A stretch of 64,000 nt of DNA from Bradyrhizobium sp. dw_411 (GTDB taxonomy: Bacteria > Pseudomonadota > Alphaproteobacteria > Rhizobiales > Xanthobacteraceae): assembly GCF_018449695.1 (NCBI RefSeq), contig NZ_JAAVUY010000012.1, positions 62,001 to 126,000 of the forward strand. The letters are read 5' to 3'. A model generated the notes under the pieces. The model was not told the origin of the DNA. It did not search any database and saw only the letters and a list, made by a program, of their open reading frames with translations. Below, in pieces: positions 1 to 8,432 of the stretch (position 1 is the stretch's first letter; each line of letters opens with the position of its first letter). Both the position numbers and the translations under genes were made by a program.

Positions 1-74
1 GCTGGCGGCGGCGAAGTTCGCCCGGCATCCACCGTGGTGAGATCGTGGTTCTGGGATCGTAATTCGAGGTGTAG

Positions 75-1127
75 ATGCTGGAAGCAATACGCAGGGCGAT
101 CTCGTTTCTGCGCCACAAGCAAATCTTGCATAAACTGGGTGTTGTGGTCAGCGTCACGGTCATCGGGATCGCGTGCTACGTACTTTATCATATGCTCAAG
201 GGCATCGACACCGAAGAGGTCATCGAGGCCATCAAGGGCACCGAGCCCAAATCGATCGCTCTCGCGGCGTTGTTCGTGGCCGCGGGCTATTTCACCCTGA
301 CATTCTATGATCTGTTCGCGGTGCGCGCGATCAACCGTCCCGATATCCCCTACCGCGTCAACGCGCTCGCAGCCTTCACCAGCTATTCGATCGGACATAA
401 TGTCGGCGCCAGCGTCTTTACCGGTGGCGCGGTGCGCTACCGCATTTATTCGGCCTGGGGGCTGAACGCGATCGACGTCGCCAAGATCTGCTTTCTGGCC
501 GGCCTGACGTTCTGGCTTGGCAATGCCGCGGTGCTGGGACTTGGGATCGCCTACCACCCGGAAGCGGCGTCCTCGATCGATCAGCTTCCGCCGTGGATGA
601 ACCGCATGGCCGCGTTCGCTATCATCGTGGCGCTGGTAGCTTATGTGGTCTGGGTCTGGACCCAGCCGCGGCGGGTTGGCCGCGGGCCCTGGACGGTGCT
701 GCTGCCGGGCGGTCCGCTGACGTTGCTGCAGATCGTGATCGGCATCGTCGATCTCGGCTTTTGCGCCCTGGCGATGTACGTGCTGGTTCCGGATGAACCC
801 AATCTCGGCTTTGTCGTGGTGGCCGTCATTTTTGTCTCGGCGACGCTGCTTGGCTTCGCCAGCCATTCCCCGGGAGGTCTTGGGGTGTTCGACGCCGCCA
901 TGCTGGTCGGCCTGTGGCAGATGGACCGGGAGGACCTGCTGGCCGGAATGCTATTGTTCCGGGTCCTCTATTATCTTGCTCCCTTTGTCATATCTGTAAT
1001 CTTACTGACGTTTCGGGAGGTTATCGTCGGGACGCGGCTGAAGCGCCTGCGGCAGGCGACGGCTGGCTCCGGGGAACCGAAACACAAAGCCGTGTACGTG
1101 AGAGAGCGCGGGGATTCCGGCGCCTGA
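75..1127 (+). CDS. Lysylphosphatidylglycerol synthase TM-region (UPF0104) family membrane protein
   Basis: A 350-residue polytopic inner-membrane protein with about eight hydrophobic segments. The signatures GHNVGASVFTGGAVRYR (around residue 115) and SHSPGGLGVFDAAML (around 260) are typical of the N-terminal flippase-like domain of MprF and its stand-alone relatives. The cytoplasmic aminoacyl-transferase domain of full MprF is absent, so the protein may translocate or bind a lipid but should not itself aminoacylate one. The ATG at 75 follows a GAGGTG stretch. The gene ends 34 bases before phoR, so the two could be co-transcribed. The family call is firm; the lipid substrate is unknown. Confidence 0.82.
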   Translation: MLEAIRRAISFLRHKQILHKLGVVVSVTVIGIACYVLYHMLKGIDTEEVIEAIKGTEPKSIALAALFVAAGYFTLTFYDLFAVRAINRPDIPYRVNALAAFTSYSIGHNVGASVFTGGAVRYRIYSAWGLNAIDVAKICFLAGLTFWLGNAAVLGLGIAYHPEAASSIDQLPPWMNRMAAFAIIVALVAYVVWVWTQPRRVGRGPWTVLLPGGPLTLLQIVIGIVDLGFCALAMYVLVPDEPNLGFVVVAVIFVSATLLGFASHSPGGLGVFDAAMLVGLWQMDREDLLAGMLLFRVLYYLAPFVISVILLTFREVIVGTRLKRLRQATAGSGEPKHKAVYVRERGDSGA

Positions 1128-1161
1128 CGATACGGACGCGAATGGGAAGAGAACCGGCCTG

Positions 1162-2469
1162 ATGGCAATAGATGATTCTTCTTCATCGTCCTTTTTCTCG
1201 CCTTGGCCGGACCGGCTGCGGCATTCGGCCATCATCCTGATTGCGGCCGGCATGGCGCTGGCGGCCCTGGTCACCTTCGGCGAATTGTCGCCGCTCCGCG
1301 CCGTCGCGGTGTTTATCTGCATCGCTGCTGCTGCGCTGGTGCCGTGGCGATTGCATAACGTGTCCGCGTCCCGCGAGGATGTCCGCGGGGTCAACCCGGT
1401 GGAGTCTGCCGCGGTCAGCGCCATTGTCGCCGGCATGCCGGATCCCGCCGTTCTCCTCGACCGCGCCGGTCGCGTCATTCATCTCAATGCCGCCGCCGCA
1501 CAGCTCGCGCCGGCGCTGCGCCGCAACGAGCTCGCCCAGTTCGCGCTGCGCTCGCCCGAGATCATCACGGCGCTGCGCGAAGCCATTGCGACCACGGAAA
1601 CCAGGCGTGCGACCTATCTCGATCACGTGCCGGTCGATCGCTGGATGGAATTGATCATCACGCCGGTGCCGGTACCGACACTGTTCGGTGGCGCCGACAA
1701 ATGCATGCTGATGACATTCCACGACCAGACGCCGCTGCGCCGGGTCGAGGAAATGCGCGCCGACTTTGTGGCCAATGCCAGTCATGAATTGCGCACGCCC
1801 TTGGCGGCCCTGTCGGGCTTCATCGACACGCTGCAGGGGCCGGCCAAGGATGACGTCAAGGCGCGCGAGCGCTTTCTGGGCATCATGCACACCCAGGCGA
1901 CCCGGATGGCCCGGCTGATCGACGATCTGTTGTCGCTGTCACGGGTCGAACTGTCAGCCCATGTGCGCCCGGACACGCTGGTGGATATCGTGCCCATTAT
2001 TCGCCAGGTGGCGGATGGGCTTGAGCCGCTGGCAGGGGAGCGTCAGGTCGAGATCGATATCGATTTGCCGGAGACGCCGGTGGCGATCGCGGGGGACCGC
2101 GAGGAATTGTTGCGGCTATTCGAAAACCTGATCGAAAACGCGCTGAAATACGGCGCGTCCGGCGGCAAGGTCATCGTCTCGCTCAGTCAGGCGATGTCGG
2201 GCGAAAACTCCCCCGAGGTGCGGGTCATGGTGCGCGATTTCGGGCCTGGTATCGCGCCCGAACATCTGCCGCGGCTCACCGAACGGTTCTACCGGGTGGA
2301 TGTCGGCGACAGCCGCGCCCAGGGCGGAACCGGGCTCGGTTTATCGCTGGTGAAACATATTGTTAACCGGCATCGCGGCCGGCTTTTGATCGAAAGCGTG
2401 CCGAAAAACGGCGCTACTTTTACCGCCTGTTTTCCCCAGGCAAAGACCTCCGCTTCGGCATTAAGTTAA
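1162..2469 (+). CDS. phoR: Phosphate regulon sensor histidine kinase PhoR
   Basis: A 435-residue membrane histidine kinase that phosphorylates PhoB when phosphate is scarce. Two hydrophobic segments lie near residues 22-62, followed by a PAS-like region (about 85-190). The dimerisation/phosphoacceptor motif FVANASHELRTPL puts the phosphorylated His at about 208. The ATPase domain shows the N box (ENLIENALKYG), the G1 box (DFGPGIAPEHLPRL) and the G2 box (GGTGLGLSLVKHI). Its position directly upstream of the PHO box and pstS, with phoB closing the operon, supports PhoR over another sensor kinase. The periplasmic loop is very short, as expected for PhoR, which senses through the Pst/PhoU complex. 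Confidence 0.93.
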   Translation: MAIDDSSSSSFFSPWPDRLRHSAIILIAAGMALAALVTFGELSPLRAVAVFICIAAAALVPWRLHNVSASREDVRGVNPVESAAVSAIVAGMPDPAVLLDRAGRVIHLNAAAAQLAPALRRNELAQFALRSPEIITALREAIATTETRRATYLDHVPVDRWMELIITPVPVPTLFGGADKCMLMTFHDQTPLRRVEEMRADFVANASHELRTPLAALSGFIDTLQGPAKDDVKARERFLGIMHTQATRMARLIDDLLSLSRVELSAHVRPDTLVDIVPIIRQVADGLEPLAGERQVEIDIDLPETPVAIAGDREELLRLFENLIENALKYGASGGKVIVSLSQAMSGENSPEVRVMVRDFGPGIAPEHLPRLTERFYRVDVGDSRAQGGTGLGLSLVKHIVNRHRGRLLIESVPKNGATFTACFPQAKTSASALS

Positions 2470-2489
2470 GCAATTTCAATAGCCTAACG

Positions 2490-2507
2490 CTGTCATCCAT
2501 CTGTCAC
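2490..2507 (+). promoter_or_regulatory. PHO box (PhoB binding site) upstream of pstS
   Basis: CTGTCATCCATCTGTCAC is two 7-base direct repeats (CTGTCAT and CTGTCAC) separated by 4 bases, the 11-base period bound by a PhoB dimer. It lies 21 bases after the phoR stop and 78 bases before the pstS start. It very probably drives phosphate-starvation expression of pstSCAB-phoU-phoB. Confidence 0.88.
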
Positions 2508-2584
2508 CAAACCTTCGTAAAAGGGGCACCGACCGCCCCTAAACGGGCGACGTGAGCGCTTCGCTTACGAGATGGAGACCAGCA

Positions 2585-3595
2585 ATGAATTTCATGAAAA
2601 CGATCGTCGCTGCCGGCCTGGTCGCCGCATCGACGTCGGCGTTCGCCGCCGACATCACCGGAGCGGGTGCGACGTTCCCGTTCCCGATCTATTCGAAGTG
2701 GGCCGATGCCTACAAAAAGGAAACCGGCAACGGTCTGAACTACCAGTCGATCGGTTCGGGTGGTGGCATCAAGCAGATCGAAGCCAAGACCGTGACGTTC
2801 GGCGCCACCGACATGCCGCTCAAGGTCGAGCAGCTCGAGAAGGACGGTCTGGTGCAGTGGCCGATGGTCATGGGCGCGATCGTGCCGGTGGTTAATCTTG
2901 AGGGTGTGAAGCCCGGCGAGCTGGTGTTCGACGGCGATACCCTTGCCAACATCTATCTCGGCAAGATCACCAAGTGGGACGATCCGGCGATCAAGAAGCT
3001 CAATCCGAACGTAAAGCTGCCGACCGACGCCATCACGGTGGTCCGCCGCTCGGACGGATCGGGCACGACGTTCAACTTCACCGACTACCTTTCCAAGGTG
3101 AGCGCGGAGTGGAAGACCAAGGTTGGCTCCGGCACCGCGGTTGAATGGCCGGCTGGCGTTGGCGCCAAGGGCAATGAAGGCGTTTCCGGCAATATCGGCC
3201 AGACCAAGAACTCGATTGGTTATGTCGAATACGCCTATGCCAAGCAGAACAAGCTGACCTATGCGGGTCTGATCAACAAGGCTGGCAAGGCTGTGCAGCC
3301 GAGCGTGGAGGCCTTCCAGGCCGCCGCCTCGAATGCCGACTGGGCCAAGGCTCCCGGTTATTACGTGATCCTCACCGACCAGCCGGGTGAAAAGTCATGG
3401 CCGATCACGGCCTCGACCTTCATCCTGATGCATAAGGAGCCGGCCGATAAGGCGGCCTCCGCGGAAGCCGTCAAGTTCTTCACCTGGGCTTTCGCCAAGG
3501 GCGACAAGATGGCTGAGGAACTCGACTACATTCCGATGCCGGACCCCGTGGTCAAGCTGATCGAGAAGACCTGGTCGGCCGATATCAAGAGCTAA
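2585..3595 (+). CDS. pstS: Phosphate ABC transporter, periplasmic phosphate-binding protein PstS
   Basis: A 336-residue periplasmic protein that captures inorganic phosphate for the PstCAB permease. The start at 2585 is chosen because it gives a clean signal peptide (MNFMKTIVAAGLVAAS, then cleavage after SAFA) and has a GGAGA ribosome site; an upstream in-frame start at 2552 would add 11 residues before the signal. Phosphate-binding signatures are GAGATFPFP near the mature N-terminus, GSGGGI, and the RRSDGSGTT loop in mid-protein. A PHO box lies just upstream. Two hairpins in the 235-base gap before pstC probably let pstS mRNA accumulate above the downstream genes. Confidence 0.96.
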   Translation: MNFMKTIVAAGLVAASTSAFAADITGAGATFPFPIYSKWADAYKKETGNGLNYQSIGSGGGIKQIEAKTVTFGATDMPLKVEQLEKDGLVQWPMVMGAIVPVVNLEGVKPGELVFDGDTLANIYLGKITKWDDPAIKKLNPNVKLPTDAITVVRRSDGSGTTFNFTDYLSKVSAEWKTKVGSGTAVEWPAGVGAKGNEGVSGNIGQTKNSIGYVEYAYAKQNKLTYAGLINKAGKAVQPSVEAFQAAASNADWAKAPGYYVILTDQPGEKSWPITASTFILMHKEPADKAASAEAVKFFTWAFAKGDKMAEELDYIPMPDPVVKLIEKTWSADIKS

Positions 3596-3620
3596 AGATC
3601 GCTCTCGCTTCCCGTCGTTT

Positions 3621-3646
3621 GCGAACGTGCCATCCGGCGCGTTCGC
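3621..3646 (+). terminator. Hairpin just after pstS
   Basis: Bases 3621-3631 pair with 3636-3646 around an ATCC loop: an 11-pair stem with one G-U pair. There is no T-run, so it is more likely an mRNA 3'-end stabiliser or a partial terminator than a strong intrinsic terminator. It starts 26 bases after the pstS stop. Confidence 0.6.
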
Positions 3647-3669
3647 GGGGCGGATCAAACCAGCAAACT

Positions 3670-3712
3670 CCGGAATCCAGGACTGCCGCAGTGCACTTGG
3701 ATTCCGGGTTTT
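3670..3712 (+). terminator. Second inverted repeat between pstS and pstC
   Basis: CCGGAATCCA (3670-3679) is perfectly complementary to TGGATTCCGG (3698-3707), and the second arm is followed by GTTTT. The loop is 18 bases. The arm resembles the dispersed palindromic repeats of Bradyrhizobium, so this may be a repeat that acts as a leaky terminator between the binding-protein and permease genes. Confidence 0.5.
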
Positions 3713-3830
3713 GCCCCCAAAGCGGATGCCGGAACGACGCGGCTGGATCAGTCGGTAAAAACTATTCCAAGAAACTACCTCGACGCGTGGCGACATCTTC
3801 GCCGCTTTGAACTAGACAGAGGACATTGGC

Positions 3831-4829
3831 GTGGCAGACATGGCCGTTCAGAGCGATGTGATGGAAGCTGCCGGACCTTACGATCGCGCCCGGGCGCTCA
3901 ATGCCTTCAGGCTCGGCGATGTCACGTTTTACTGGATCACCCGCGCTTGCGCGATCTCGGTCCTCCTGATCCTCGGCGGCATTATCCTATCGTTGATCGC
4001 GGGCGCTTGGCCGGCGATGAAGGAATATGGCTTCGCATTCCTGTGGACCCAGCGCTGGGCGCCTTCCGCCGATCCGCCGGTGCTGGGTGCGCTCGGCCCG
4101 ATGTACGGCACGCTCGTCACCTCCTTCATCGCGATGCTGATCGCGATCCCGGTCGGGCTCGGTATTGCGATCTTCCTCACCGAGCTCTGTCCGCAATCGC
4201 TGCGCCGCCCGATCGGCATCGCGATCGAACTGCTCGCCGGCATCCCCTCGATCATCTACGGCATGTGGGGCTTCTTCGTGCTCGGGCCATTTCTGGCCTA
4301 CACGTTCCAGCCGTTCATGATCTGGCTGTGCGATGGCATTCCGGTTCTGGGATCGATCTTCGGCGGACCGCCGTCCTATCTCAGCCTGTTTAACGCCGCG
4401 CTGATTCTGGCCATCATGGTGCTGCCGTTCATCACCGCGATTTCGGTCGACGTGTTCAAGACCGTGCCGCCGGTGCTCAAGGAAGCCGCCTATGGCGTCG
4501 GCTGCACTACTTGGGAAGTGGTACGAAATGTGGTCATTCCCTACACCCGGGTCGGCGTCATCGGAGGCGTCATGCTGGCGCTCGGCCGTGCGCTCGGCGA
4601 AACCATGGCGGTCACCTTCATCATCGGAAATTCATTCCGCATCTCGTCGTCGATCTTTGCACCCGGCACCACGATCTCGGCGGCGATCGCCAGCGAGTTT
4701 GCCGAGAGCGACGGCCTGCATCAGTCCGGTCTGATCCTGCTCGGTCTGCTGCTGTTTGTGCTCACGTTCTTCGTGCTGGCGGCTGCGCGGCTGATGCTGT
4801 TGCGGCTGGAAAAGAAGGCGGGGAATTGA
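3831..4829 (+). CDS. pstC: Phosphate ABC transporter permease PstC
   Basis: A 332-residue inner-membrane permease that forms the phosphate channel with PstA. It has about six hydrophobic segments plus an N-terminal cytoplasmic extension. The BPD_transp_1 EAA-type loop appears as LKEAAYGVGCTTWEVVRNVV around residues 216-235, followed by GRALGETMAVTFIIGN. The GTG start at 3831 has an AGAGGA ribosome site eight bases upstream; an ATG at 3840 is an alternative. The stop is separated from pstA by two bases, indicating translational coupling. Confidence 0.95.
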   Translation: MADMAVQSDVMEAAGPYDRARALNAFRLGDVTFYWITRACAISVLLILGGIILSLIAGAWPAMKEYGFAFLWTQRWAPSADPPVLGALGPMYGTLVTSFIAMLIAIPVGLGIAIFLTELCPQSLRRPIGIAIELLAGIPSIIYGMWGFFVLGPFLAYTFQPFMIWLCDGIPVLGSIFGGPPSYLSLFNAALILAIMVLPFITAISVDVFKTVPPVLKEAAYGVGCTTWEVVRNVVIPYTRVGVIGGVMLALGRALGETMAVTFIIGNSFRISSSIFAPGTTISAAIASEFAESDGLHQSGLILLGLLLFVLTFFVLAAARLMLLRLEKKAGN

Positions 4830-4831
4830 GC

Positions 4832-5677
4832 ATGAACCCGATCTACAATGCCCGCCGCCGCCGCGACATCATCATCCGGGCGCTGTGTTGGGGCGCCGCA
4901 CTGTTCGGCGTCACCTGGCTGGCGCTGATCCTGTTCACCCTGTTGTTCAACGGGGTGGCCGGGCTGAGCCTGCAACTCTTCACCGAGAACACCCCGCCGC
5001 CGGGCGCCAATGAAGGCGGCCTGCTGAATGCGATCGTCGGCTCTGTTATCATGACCGTGATCGGCGTCGGCATCGGCGCGCCGCTGGGTCTGTTCGCCGG
5101 GACATATCTGGCCGAATATGGCAGGAACGATCGCCTCACCTCGGTGATCCGCTTCATCAACGACATCCTGCTGAGCGCGCCGTCGATCATCATCGGCCTG
5201 TTCATCTACGGCGCGATCGTGATTCCGATGGGCGGTTTCTCGGCGCTCGCCGGCTCATTGGCATTGGCCGTGATCGTGATCCCCGTGGTGGTGCGCACCA
5301 CCGAAGACATGCTGCTGCTGGTGCCCAATCCGCTGCGCGAAGCGGCTTCCGCGCTGGGCCTGCCGCGCTCGCTGGTCATCAAGCGCATTGCCTATCGCGC
5401 GGCGCGTTCCGGCCTGATCACCGGCGTGCTGCTGGCGACCGCCCGCGTCGCCGGTGAAACCGCGCCGCTGTTGTTCACCGCGCTCAGCAACCAGTTCTTC
5501 AGCCTCAGCCTGAACAAGACGATGGCCAACCTGCCGGTCACCATCAACAATTTCGTGCAAAGCCCCTATGCCTACTGGAAGCAGCTCGCCTGGAGCGGGG
5601 CCCTGATCATCACGCTCACCGTGCTCGCCTTGAATATTGGCGCGCGCATTCTGGGCGCCGAGAGGACTGCAAAATGA
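4832..5677 (+). CDS. pstA: Phosphate ABC transporter permease PstA
   Basis: A 281-residue permease partner of PstC with about six membrane segments. The coupling loop is LREAASALGLPRSLVIKRI, and GVLLATARVAGETAPLLFTA is typical of PstA. The reading frame is open upstream inside pstC, but ATG 4832, two bases after the pstC stop, gives the normal family length and N-terminus (MNPIYNARRRRD). The stop overlaps the pstB start as ATGA. Confidence 0.95.
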   Translation: MNPIYNARRRRDIIIRALCWGAALFGVTWLALILFTLLFNGVAGLSLQLFTENTPPPGANEGGLLNAIVGSVIMTVIGVGIGAPLGLFAGTYLAEYGRNDRLTSVIRFINDILLSAPSIIIGLFIYGAIVIPMGGFSALAGSLALAVIVIPVVVRTTEDMLLLVPNPLREAASALGLPRSLVIKRIAYRAARSGLITGVLLATARVAGETAPLLFTALSNQFFSLSLNKTMANLPVTINNFVQSPYAYWKQLAWSGALIITLTVLALNIGARILGAERTAK

Positions 5678-6498
5678 ACGACCTTTCCGTATCCGTGAGT
5701 GTTCCAAACGCGCCGGCTTTGTCGGGCTCCAGTCAGGCGGATGTGCCGGCCAAGGTCACCGCGCGCGGCCTCAACTTCTATTATGGCGAACATCACGCGC
5801 TGAAGAACATCAACATCACGCTGGGCACCAACCGCGTCACCGCGTTCATCGGGCCGTCCGGCTGCGGCAAGTCGACTTTGCTGCGGATTTTCAACCGGAT
5901 GTACGACCTCTATCCGGGCCAGCGCGCCACCGGTCAATTGATGCTCGACCAGACCAACATCCTCGATCCCAAGCTCGATCTCAATCTGCTGCGGGCGCGG
6001 GTCGGCATGGTGTTCCAGAAGCCGACGCCATTCCCGATGACGATCTACGAGAACATCGCGTTCGGTATCCGGCTCTATGAGAAGATTTCAAGGTCCGAGA
6101 TGGACGGCCGCGTCGAGAAGGCGCTGCGCGGCGGCGCGCTGTGGAACGAGGTCAAGGACAAGCTGAACTCCAGCGGCCTCAGCCTGTCCGGCGGCCAGCA
6201 GCAGCGGCTTTGTATCGCCCGTACCGTGGCGGTGCGGCCCGAAGTGATCCTGTTCGACGAGCCGTGCTCGGCGCTCGATCCGATATCGACCGCCAAGGTC
6301 GAGGAATTGATCCAGGAGTTGGCGGAGGACTACACCATCGCCATCGTTACCCACAATATGCAGCAGGCCGCGCGCGTCTCCGACAAGACCGCCTTCATGT
6401 ATCTGGGCGAACTGATCGAATTTGACGAGACCAACAAGATCTTCACCTCGCCGAACGATCGACGCACCCAGGACTACATCACCGGCCGGTTCGGCTAA
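5674..6498 (+). CDS. pstB: Phosphate ABC transporter ATP-binding protein PstB
   Basis: A 274-residue cytoplasmic ATPase that powers phosphate import. It shows Walker A (GPSGCGKSTLLR, near residue 66), a Q-loop (GMVFQKPTPFPM), the ABC signature LSGGQQQRLCIAR, Walker B (VILFDEPCSALDP) and the switch His in IAIVTHNMQQA. The N-terminal stretch of about 25 residues before the ABC core is low-complexity. It overlaps pstA by four bases and is followed after 11 bases by phoU. Confidence 0.97.
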   Translation: MNDLSVSVSVPNAPALSGSSQADVPAKVTARGLNFYYGEHHALKNINITLGTNRVTAFIGPSGCGKSTLLRIFNRMYDLYPGQRATGQLMLDQTNILDPKLDLNLLRARVGMVFQKPTPFPMTIYENIAFGIRLYEKISRSEMDGRVEKALRGGALWNEVKDKLNSSGLSLSGGQQQRLCIARTVAVRPEVILFDEPCSALDPISTAKVEELIQELAEDYTIAIVTHNMQQAARVSDKTAFMYLGELIEFDETNKIFTSPNDRRTQDYITGRFG

Positions 6499-6509
6499 GG
6501 AGAAACAGG

Positions 6510-7226
6510 ATGGCTTCGGAACATACCGCCAAGGCGTTCGACAGCGATCTGCAGGAACTGACCCGGCTGGTCGCGGAAATGGGCGGCCTCGCCGAGCGCA
6601 TGATCGTCGAATCCGTCGATGCCCTGATCCGCCGCGACGTCGCGCTCGGCAAGCGCGTGGTTGTTGCGGACGCGGAAATCGACAATTTGCAGCGCGTGAT
6701 CGAAGAGCGCGCGGTATTGACCATCGCGCGGCGCCAGCCGATGGCGGTGGATCTGCGCGAAATCGTCGGCGCGATGCGCGTCGCCACCGATCTCGAGCGG
6801 ATCGGCGATCTCGCCAAGAATATGGGCAAGCGCGTCGCGGCGCTGGAGAGCGATTTCCAGCCGCTGAAGCTGATCCGCGGCCTCGAACACATGACCGACC
6901 TCGTGCAGTCGCAGGTCAAATCCGTGCTCGACGCCTATGCGGCGCACGATTTGCCGGCCGCGATGGCGGTGTGGAAGGGCGACGAGGAAGTCGACGCCAT
7001 CTGCACTTCGCTGTTCCGTGAACTTCTGACCTACATGATGGAAGATCCGCGCAATATCAGCTTCTGCATCCATCTGATGTTCTGCGCCAAGAACATCGAG
7101 CGGATCGGCGACCACGCCACCAACATCGCGGAAACCGTCTTTTACATGATCGAAGGCCAGCAGATTCTCGACAAGCGCCCGAAGGGCGACATGACGGCCT
7201 TTGCCACGACTGTCCCCGGTAGCTGA
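6510..7226 (+). CDS. phoU: Phosphate signalling complex protein PhoU
   Basis: A 238-residue all-helical protein made of two PhoU repeats. The repeated signature is DLRxIVGAMRVATDLERIGDLAKN in the first half (key residues E and D of ERIGD) and CAKNIERIGDHATNIAE in the second. PhoU links Pst activity to PhoR and keeps the kinase off when phosphate is plentiful. AAGGAG sits just upstream of ATG 6510, and the gene lies between pstB and phoB in the conserved order. Confidence 0.95.
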   Translation: MASEHTAKAFDSDLQELTRLVAEMGGLAERMIVESVDALIRRDVALGKRVVVADAEIDNLQRVIEERAVLTIARRQPMAVDLREIVGAMRVATDLERIGDLAKNMGKRVAALESDFQPLKLIRGLEHMTDLVQSQVKSVLDAYAAHDLPAAMAVWKGDEEVDAICTSLFRELLTYMMEDPRNISFCIHLMFCAKNIERIGDHATNIAETVFYMIEGQQILDKRPKGDMTAFATTVPGS

Positions 7227-7305
7227 AGCCGCGTTTTCGAGGTGAGATCATTCACGTGAAGAAAACCCGCCCACATAATCCATCTAAAACGAGAAGGTTA
7301 TTCAC

Positions 7306-8007
7306 ATGAGCGCGCGCATTTTGGTGGTGGAAGACGAGGAAGCGCTCACCACGCTGTTGCGCTACAACCTCGATGCCGAAGGGTATGACGTCGAAACCGT
7401 CGGGCGCGGCGATGATGCCGATACCCGCCTGAAGGAACGTGTTCCCGACCTGATCGTGCTCGACTGGATGCTGCCGGGTCTGTCCGGGATCGAATTGTGC
7501 CGGCGGCTGCGGGCGCGGCCGGAAACCCGGCAATTGCCAATCATCATGCTGACCGCGCGTGGTGAGGAGAGCGAACGGGTTCGAGGTTTGGCGACCGGCG
7601 CCGACGATTACATCGTCAAGCCGTTCTCGGTGCCGGAATTGCTGGCGCGGGTACGGGGCTTGCTCCGCCGCGCAAGTCCTGAGCGCCTCGCCACCGTGCT
7701 CACCTATGGCGATATCGAACTCGATCGCGAGAAACGCCGCGTCGCCCGTTCGGGTCGTCCGGTCGATCTCGGTCCGACCGAATATCGCCTGCTGGAGTTT
7801 TTCCTGGAGCATCCCGGCCGCGTGTTCAGCCGCGAGCAGTTGCTCGACAGCGTCTGGGGCCGTGACATCTACATCGATGAGCGCACCGTGGACGTGCATA
7901 TCGGGCGCTTGCGCAAATTGCTGAATCCCGGCCGCGAGCAGGACCCGATCCGCACCGTGCGCGGCGCCGGTTACGCGCTGGACGACCGGTTCGCGAAGGT
8001 GGAGTAG
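7306..8007 (+). CDS. phoB: Phosphate regulon response regulator PhoB
   Basis: A 233-residue OmpR/PhoB-family regulator. The receiver domain has the acidic pair in VVEDEEAL, the phosphoacceptor Asp in LIVLDWMLPG (about residue 53) and the conserved Lys in YIVKPFSVPEL. The C-terminal winged helix (about 130-230) ends with the recognition and wing segments DERTVDVHIGRLRKLL and IRTVRGAGYAL. When phosphorylated it should bind the PHO box at 2490-2507, making the operon self-activating. It closes the operon 79 bases after phoU. Confidence 0.95.
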   Translation: MSARILVVEDEEALTTLLRYNLDAEGYDVETVGRGDDADTRLKERVPDLIVLDWMLPGLSGIELCRRLRARPETRQLPIIMLTARGEESERVRGLATGADDYIVKPFSVPELLARVRGLLRRASPERLATVLTYGDIELDREKRRVARSGRPVDLGPTEYRLLEFFLEHPGRVFSREQLLDSVWGRDIYIDERTVDVHIGRLRKLLNPGREQDPIRTVRGAGYALDDRFAKVE

Positions 8008-8032
8008 CTGGTCGTCCTCGAAACGACGGCCT

Positions 8033-8117
8033 CATGCTGAGGAGCGCCGATAGGCGCGTCTCGAAGCATGGACCAAACTTCCATCCTTCGAGACGCGCGC
8101 AAGTACGCGCTCCTCAG
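8033..8117. repeat. Palindromic chromosomal repeat (CTGAGGAGCGC / TCTCGAAG family)
   Basis: CTGAGGAGCGC (8037-8047) is perfectly complementary to GCGCTCCTCAG (8107-8117). An inner pair with core GCGCGTCTCGAAG (from 8054) and its complement ending near 8100 extends the cruciform. A second copy of the same family is at 26210-26309. Both sit between convergent genes, where they may serve as bidirectional terminators or gyrase/IHF targets. Confidence 0.75.
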
Positions 8118-8381
8118 AGTCTGACTCATAATTCGCAGGACGGCCGCACTTTGGCATTTTTGTCCTGCGGCAGTCGATCTGGCTTCGCTTATCTTGATTC
8201 TAAAATTTCAGAACCACACGCTAATCGATTCTAAAGTTGCGCGGGAACCGGTACTTAAAGCCACACACGGTGGCTCCTGCCAATTATCAGTCAGGCTCTC
8301 AGGATGAGGTGTGAAACTGTCGATCCAGATTTTGAGAATGGTTGCCCAACTGGGCATAACCGCGACTACCGGCGGCTATAG

Positions 8382-8401
8382 GTCCCGGCCTTCGCCGGGA
8401 C
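8382..8401. repeat. GTCCCGGC-CTTC-GCCGGGAC palindrome
   Basis: An 8-base perfect inverted repeat around a four-base loop. The same GTCCCGGC...GCCGGGAC core occurs at 11554-11573, 23364-23390 and 23457-23485, so it is a dispersed REP-like element. Here it lies 32 bases past the gcrA stop. Confidence 0.75.
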
Positions 8402-8432
8402 GACGACAGATATTATGACACAACAGCAGTTC

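Larger units (their letters stand above)
8008..8432. other. Non-coding region between convergent phoB and gcrA
   Basis: This 425-base gap holds no convincing gene. It contains a large cruciform repeat (8033-8117) and a short palindrome (8382-8401). Between them, 8118-8381 is less GC-rich and has GATTCTAAA twice (near 8195 and 8228), but no recognised promoter or RNA. Confidence 0.7.

Noticed and set aside
1..74. Possible 3' end of an upstream gene; one plus-strand frame ends with TAA at 60-62 (…EIVVLGS).
   Set aside because: Too short to identify, and another plus-strand frame also stops here, so there is no basis to choose.
8008..8432. Possible small RNA or CRISPR-like array from the repeats here.
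   Set aside because: The repeats are palindromes of dispersed families without regularly spaced unique spacers, so they are not a CRISPR array, and no promoter/terminator pair was seen.
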